Shown here piece after piece: positions 12,001 to 12,535 of a stretch of 12,535 nucleotides of DNA. Both the position numbers and the translations under genes were made by a program. Source of the DNA: Methanosarcina sp. (GTDB taxonomy: Archaea > Halobacteriota > Methanosarcinia > Methanosarcinales > Methanosarcinaceae); NCBI GenBank assembly GCA_024280975.1, contig JAMXLQ010000269.1, forward strand, positions 1 to 12,535, written 5' to 3'. Numbering within the stretch: the stretch's first letter is position 1; each line of letters opens with the position of its first letter. The notes under the pieces were generated by a model that saw only the letters and a list, made by a program, of their open reading frames with translations, was not told the DNA's origin and ran no database searches.

Positions 12001-12535
12001 ATGAAAATAAAATCCGTTAATCCTTACATTGAAGAGGTAAACTGGACATATGAATCATTTTCTTTCGAGGAATGTGAGTCCAGGATTGAAAATTCCAGGG
12101 CTGCTTTTTCCGGATGGAGTTCATTGTCTGCTGAGGAAAGGATAAAGTATTTTTCAAGGGCTGGGGAGGTCCTTCGGCAAAATACCGAGATCTATGCCGA
12201 AATTATTACGAAAGAAATGGGAAAACCTATCAGGCAGTCAAGGAGCGAGATCGAAAAATGTGCCTGGCTCTGCGATTATTACGCAGAAAACGCGGCTGAG
12301 TTCCTGAAAGACGAGATTGTGGATACAGGGGCAGAGAAAAGCTATGTGACTTTTGAGCCTCTCGGCGTTATTCTCGGTATTATGCCCTGGAATTTCCCGT
12401 TCTGGCAGGTCTTCAGATTTGCAGTACCTGCAATGTGCGCAGGAAATGTCTGTGTGCTCAAGCATGCCTTGAATGTCCCAGGGTCAGCACTGGAGATTGA
12501 AAAAGTCTTTCTTGAGGCAGGATTTCCTGAAAATG
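12001..12535 (+). CDS. Aldehyde dehydrogenase, probably succinate-semialdehyde type (first 178 residues; rest outside window)
   Basis: A cytoplasmic NAD(P)-dependent aldehyde dehydrogenase, cut off by the window edge. Residues 23-104 form the helical N-terminal part (FSGWSSLSAEERIKYFSRAG, then ITKEMGKPIRQSRSEIEKCA). The cofactor region begins with PLGVILGIMPWNFPFW, in which Asn131 is the catalytic Asn of the family. It continues VPAMCAGNVCVLKHALNVPG, where Lys154 is the NADP-contacting Lys. The LKHA-NVP-SAL pattern matches the GabD1/Sad-like succinate-semialdehyde group better than other aldehyde dehydrogenases. The catalytic Cys and Glu lie beyond the right edge, so substrate assignment is tentative. 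The start is set by GGGGGAGGTC just before the ATG. Its role in this organism could be aldehyde detoxification or C4 metabolism. Confidence 0.93.
   Translation, partial: MKIKSVNPYIEEVNWTYESFSFEECESRIENSRAAFSGWSSLSAEERIKYFSRAGEVLRQNTEIYAEIITKEMGKPIRQSRSEIEKCAWLCDYYAENAAEFLKDEIVDTGAEKSYVTFEPLGVILGIMPWNFPFWQVFRFAVPAMCAGNVCVLKHALNVPGSALEIEKVFLEAGFPEN

Noticed and set aside
1..12535. A single novel defence or multi-gene system
   Set aside because: No nuclease, toxin-antitoxin pair, reverse transcriptase, CRISPR, or phage gene cluster is visible; genes belong to separate transcripts of ordinary families.

Overview
The window is archaeal and almost certainly from a Methanosarcina species. Supporting evidence: an archaeal diphthine synthase, the archaeal families DUF555 and DUF357, TATA-box promoters, GGTGAT/GGAGG ribosome sites, AT-rich spacers, very long intergenic regions, many TPR proteins and a Methanosarcina-type IS5-like relic. 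I cannot name the species from sequence alone.

Layout. (1) 1-1011, minus strand: the start of a PfkB-family sugar kinase (cut by the window edge) and a DUF555 protein. (2) 1284-2409, minus strand: DUF357 gene downstream of dphB (diphthamide synthesis on EF-2), probably one transcript. (3) 2573-3803, plus strand: an 80-residue thioredoxin and an NADPH-type thioredoxin reductase, a compact disulfide-reducing operon. (4) 4002-5034: a small winged-helix regulator and, divergently, a DNA-binding-domain/receiver fusion whose receiver lacks key phosphorylation residues. The shared spacer carries a 10-bp inverted repeat. (5) 5035-5933: a 900-bp spacer with only weak small-RNA-like structure and a direct repeat before the next gene. 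(6) 5934-9304: two TPR proteins (8 and 10 repeats) flanking a HAD hydrolase. A tandem 27-bp hairpin array sits between the first TPR gene and the convergent HAD gene and supplies the last HAD codons. (7) 9330-9888: a 560-bp decayed IS5-like element with terminal repeats, a frameshift and a deleted catalytic core. (8) 10254-11673, minus strand: two lipoproteins with near-identical signal peptides and a duplicated promoter region. One is a blue-copper cupredoxin, the other a 12-residue-repeat, sequon-rich protein. (9) 12001-12535: the start of an aldehyde dehydrogenase of the succinate-semialdehyde type, cut by the window edge.

Functional reading. Most of the window is ordinary methanogen housekeeping and accessory content, and no single new multi-gene system can be shown. 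The most notable items are the degenerate receiver with its possible operator pair, the hairpin array fused to a gene end, and the paired lipoproteins that share a signal peptide and promoter but carry unrelated exported domains. Function calls rest on motifs read by eye; no database search was made.
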